From an uncultured Caulobacteraceae bacterium (lineage in GTDB: Bacteria; Pseudomonadota; Alphaproteobacteria; Caulobacterales; Caulobacteraceae): 6,956 nucleotides of DNA. A program made the position numbers and the translations under genes. Below the pieces are notes generated by a model. It saw only the letters and a list, made by a program, of their open reading frames with translations, did no database searches and was not told the DNA's origin. The stretch covers positions 1 to 6,956 of the forward strand of contig CALFYB010000508.1 in the NCBI GenBank assembly GCA_937952995.1, given 5' to 3'. Below, piece by piece: positions 5,344-6,956 of this stretch; the stretch's first letter is position 1, and every line of letters begins with the position of its first letter.

Positions 5344-6488
5344 GACCTCTGCCCATGACCCGATCCCCCCTCCTGACCGCCCGTACATCGGCGGTTTTTC
5401 TGGCCTTGGCCATTTCTGCCTTTGGCCTCTCAGCCTGCGGCAAGGGCTCGGCGGGTAAGACCAAGATCGAGGGGGCGGCAACGGCACCTGCGGATATGCG
5501 CTCGGTACGGGTGACTAAGGTTGAAAGCCGCGATTTGACGGGCGGTCTGGTGGCCAGCGGGGTTTTGGTGTCGCGCGAAGAGGCAGCGGTAGGATCTGAA
5601 CTGGCTGGTTTCCGCGTTGCCCGGGTGCTGGTCGAAGAGGGCGCGGTGGTGTCTGCCGGTCAGCCCTTGGTTCAACTGGACGACACTCTGATCCAAGCTC
5701 AAATCGAGCAACAGACGGCGCTCGTGGCGCAGCAGGCCGTCGCGGCCCGCCAATCTCAGCTCCAATCCGACCGCGTTGTTGGCCTTCAAGGCCAAGGCGT
5801 CGTGTCCGAAGAACAGCTCCAGCAACGTCAGTTCCAAGCGGAAAGCAGCCGGGCCGCTTTGGCGGCTCAAACCGCTATCTTGCATGATTTCAAGACCCGT
5901 CAGGCGCGGATGACCATTCGCGCGCCGGTCGGTGGTCGGGTGCTGGAGCGCACCGTGCGCCCGGGTGACATCTCCGGCGGCGGCACCTATTTCCGTATTG
6001 CCCGGGACAATCTGGTGGAACTGGACGCCGAAGTGCCAGAGCGCAGCCTATCGACGGTCCAAGTTGGCGATGGGGCTGAAGTGACCCTGCCTTCGGGCAA
6101 GATTGTTCAGGGCAAGGTGCGTCTGATCAGTCCGCGCATTGACGCCCAGTCTCGTCTGGGCCGTATCCGCGTCCTTCTGCCTGTGTCCAACGACCTTCGT
6201 CCCGGCGGCTACGCTCAGGCGGCCTTCAACAGTGCGACCCGCAAGGCGACGGTGGTTCCCGAAGCGGCGATCCGTTTTGATGCTGAAGGGGCCTCTGTGA
6301 TGGTGGTCGGTGAAGGCAACAGGGTCCAACAGGTCAAGATCAAGGCCGGACAACGCAGCGGCGGCTATGTTGAGCTGCTCGAAGGTCCGGCAGTTGGCGC
6401 AACGGTGGTCAAGGGCGCAGGCTCGTTCGTGATGAGCGGCGATGTGATCAAGCCCTATGTTGAGACCACCACGGTGAGTCTCCGCTAA
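5340..6488 (+). CDS. RND efflux membrane-fusion protein (periplasmic adaptor), lipoprotein
   Basis: 382 residues; links the inner-membrane RND pump to the outer-membrane channel. The N-terminus is a lipoprotein signal with lipobox LSAC (30-33), so C33 is probably the lipidated residue. The two halves of the barrel-sandwich (lipoyl-like) domain are about 83-115 and 188-222 (RAPVGGRVLERTVRPGD), separated by an alpha-helical hairpin rich in Q and A (116-187). A beta-barrel (about 225-300) and a membrane-proximal domain follow. The length is normal for the HlyD/AcrA family. ATG 5340 overlaps the upstream stop in ATGA and has no clear Shine-Dalgarno site, so it probably depends on translational coupling. 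An in-frame ATG at 5355 would still give a full signal peptide. It overlaps the permease start by 1 bp. Confidence 0.93.
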   Translation: MRPLPMTRSPLLTARTSAVFLALAISAFGLSACGKGSAGKTKIEGAATAPADMRSVRVTKVESRDLTGGLVASGVLVSREEAAVGSELAGFRVARVLVEEGAVVSAGQPLVQLDDTLIQAQIEQQTALVAQQAVAARQSQLQSDRVVGLQGQGVVSEEQLQQRQFQAESSRAALAAQTAILHDFKTRQARMTIRAPVGGRVLERTVRPGDISGGGTYFRIARDNLVELDAEVPERSLSTVQVGDGAEVTLPSGKIVQGKVRLISPRIDAQSRLGRIRVLLPVSNDLRPGGYAQAAFNSATRKATVVPEAAIRFDAEGASVMVVGEGNRVQQVKIKAGQRSGGYVELLEGPAVGATVVKGAGSFVMSGDVIKPYVETTTVSLR

Positions 6489-6956
6489 TGGCGCAGCTCC
6501 GCGTATCCACCTGGTCTATTCGCAACCCCATCCCGGTTGCGGTGGTCTTTATCGCCCTGACTATTGCGGGCCTGTTCTCCTATGGAATGTTGCCGATCAA
6601 GCAATATCCCGATGTGAACTTCCCCGCCGTCGCCATTTCGGTGGTCCAGAGCGGTGCCGCGCCTGCGGAGATGGAAAACCAGATCACTCGGCCGATCGAA
6701 AATGCCTTGGCTGGGCTGTCCAATGTTCGTGGCATCCGCTCGTCTGTGGTTCAGGGCGTATCGACGACAATGGTCTTTTTCGAGTTGGGTCAGGACCTGC
6801 AGAAAAAGACCGATGAGGTCCGCTCAAAGGTTGATCAGACCAGAGCTATTTTGCCCCGTGAAATAGAGTCTCCGATCATCCAGCGGATCGAGATGGATTC
6901 CGCGCCGATCCTGTCCTATGCCGTCTCGGCCCCGGGCATGACCCAGGCCGAACTGA
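6488..6956 (+). CDS. RND efflux permease, HAE1/AcrB-like, N-terminal 156 residues (runs off the right edge)
   Basis: The ATG at 6488 shares its A with the TAA of the adaptor gene (TAATG). GGTGAG (6473-6478) lies 9 bases upstream as a weak ribosome site. The frame is open to the window end. Family marks: the amphipathic start and RNPIPVAVV leading into the first membrane helix (about 15-35); LPIKQYPDVNFP (35-46); GAAPAEMENQITRPIENAL (56-74), the usual GASPxxVExxVTxPIE segment; and LPREIESPIIQRIE (122-135) of the porter domain. Proteins of this family are proton-driven trimeric pumps of about 1,000-1,050 residues exporting drugs, bile salts, solvents or lipids. The proton-relay residues lie outside the window. 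HAE1 (multidrug) rather than HME (metal) type is favoured by the N-terminal sequence, but substrate is unknown. Confidence 0.93.
   Translation, partial: MAQLRVSTWSIRNPIPVAVVFIALTIAGLFSYGMLPIKQYPDVNFPAVAISVVQSGAAPAEMENQITRPIENALAGLSNVRGIRSSVVQGVSTTMVFFELGQDLQKKTDEVRSKVDQTRAILPREIESPIIQRIEMDSAPILSYAVSAPGMTQAEL

Overview
The window is about 7 kb of moderately high-GC bacterial chromosome with no tRNA, rRNA, CRISPR array or transposase gene. Several features point to an alphaproteobacterium, probably Caulobacterales (Asticcacaulis / Phenylobacterium / Brevundimonas type). These are the NodT-type outer-membrane factor, the G/C-rich palindromic intergenic repeats, and three promoter-like sequences whose spacing fits the Caulobacter housekeeping-sigma pattern (TTGnnnn, 13 bases, nnTAGGYY). 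The taxon is an inference from these traits; no search was run.

Layout. Positions 2-100 (+) are the last 32 codons of thioredoxin reductase (trxB), which converges on a flavin-containing monooxygenase (FMO) gene at 146-1513 (-); a short hairpin region at 110-154 lies between them. An intergenic region of 356 bases (1514-1869) carries the FMO promoter candidate and a cluster of palindromic repeats. Next comes a secreted M28-family zinc metallopeptidase with a PA domain (1870-3534, -). A second repeat-filled, divergent intergenic region (3535-3927) separates it from a tripartite RND efflux operon on the + strand: NodT-family outer-membrane lipoprotein (3928-5343), lipoprotein membrane-fusion protein (5340-6488) and the start of an HAE1-type RND permease (6488 to the window edge).

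The three efflux genes overlap by 4 bp and 1 bp, so they are almost certainly one translationally coupled operon encoding a complete inner membrane-periplasm-outer membrane export machine. Its substrate cannot be told from the sequence and no regulator gene lies within the window. Two palindromes just upstream (3823-3838 and 3847-3864) are the best candidates for regulator binding.

The most notable non-coding content is in the two intergenic regions. They share the same composite REP/BIME-like module in the same order and orientation: an AAACAAGGCCCT edge, a GGGAGAGGGTTGGG palindrome unit, then a 45-bp double-hairpin unit with 43/45 identity between copies. In the second region the double-hairpin unit is joined to an inverted partner through a 23-bp perfect inverted repeat. 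I found no convincing novel enzymatic or defence system; the coding content is ordinary accessory and housekeeping genes.
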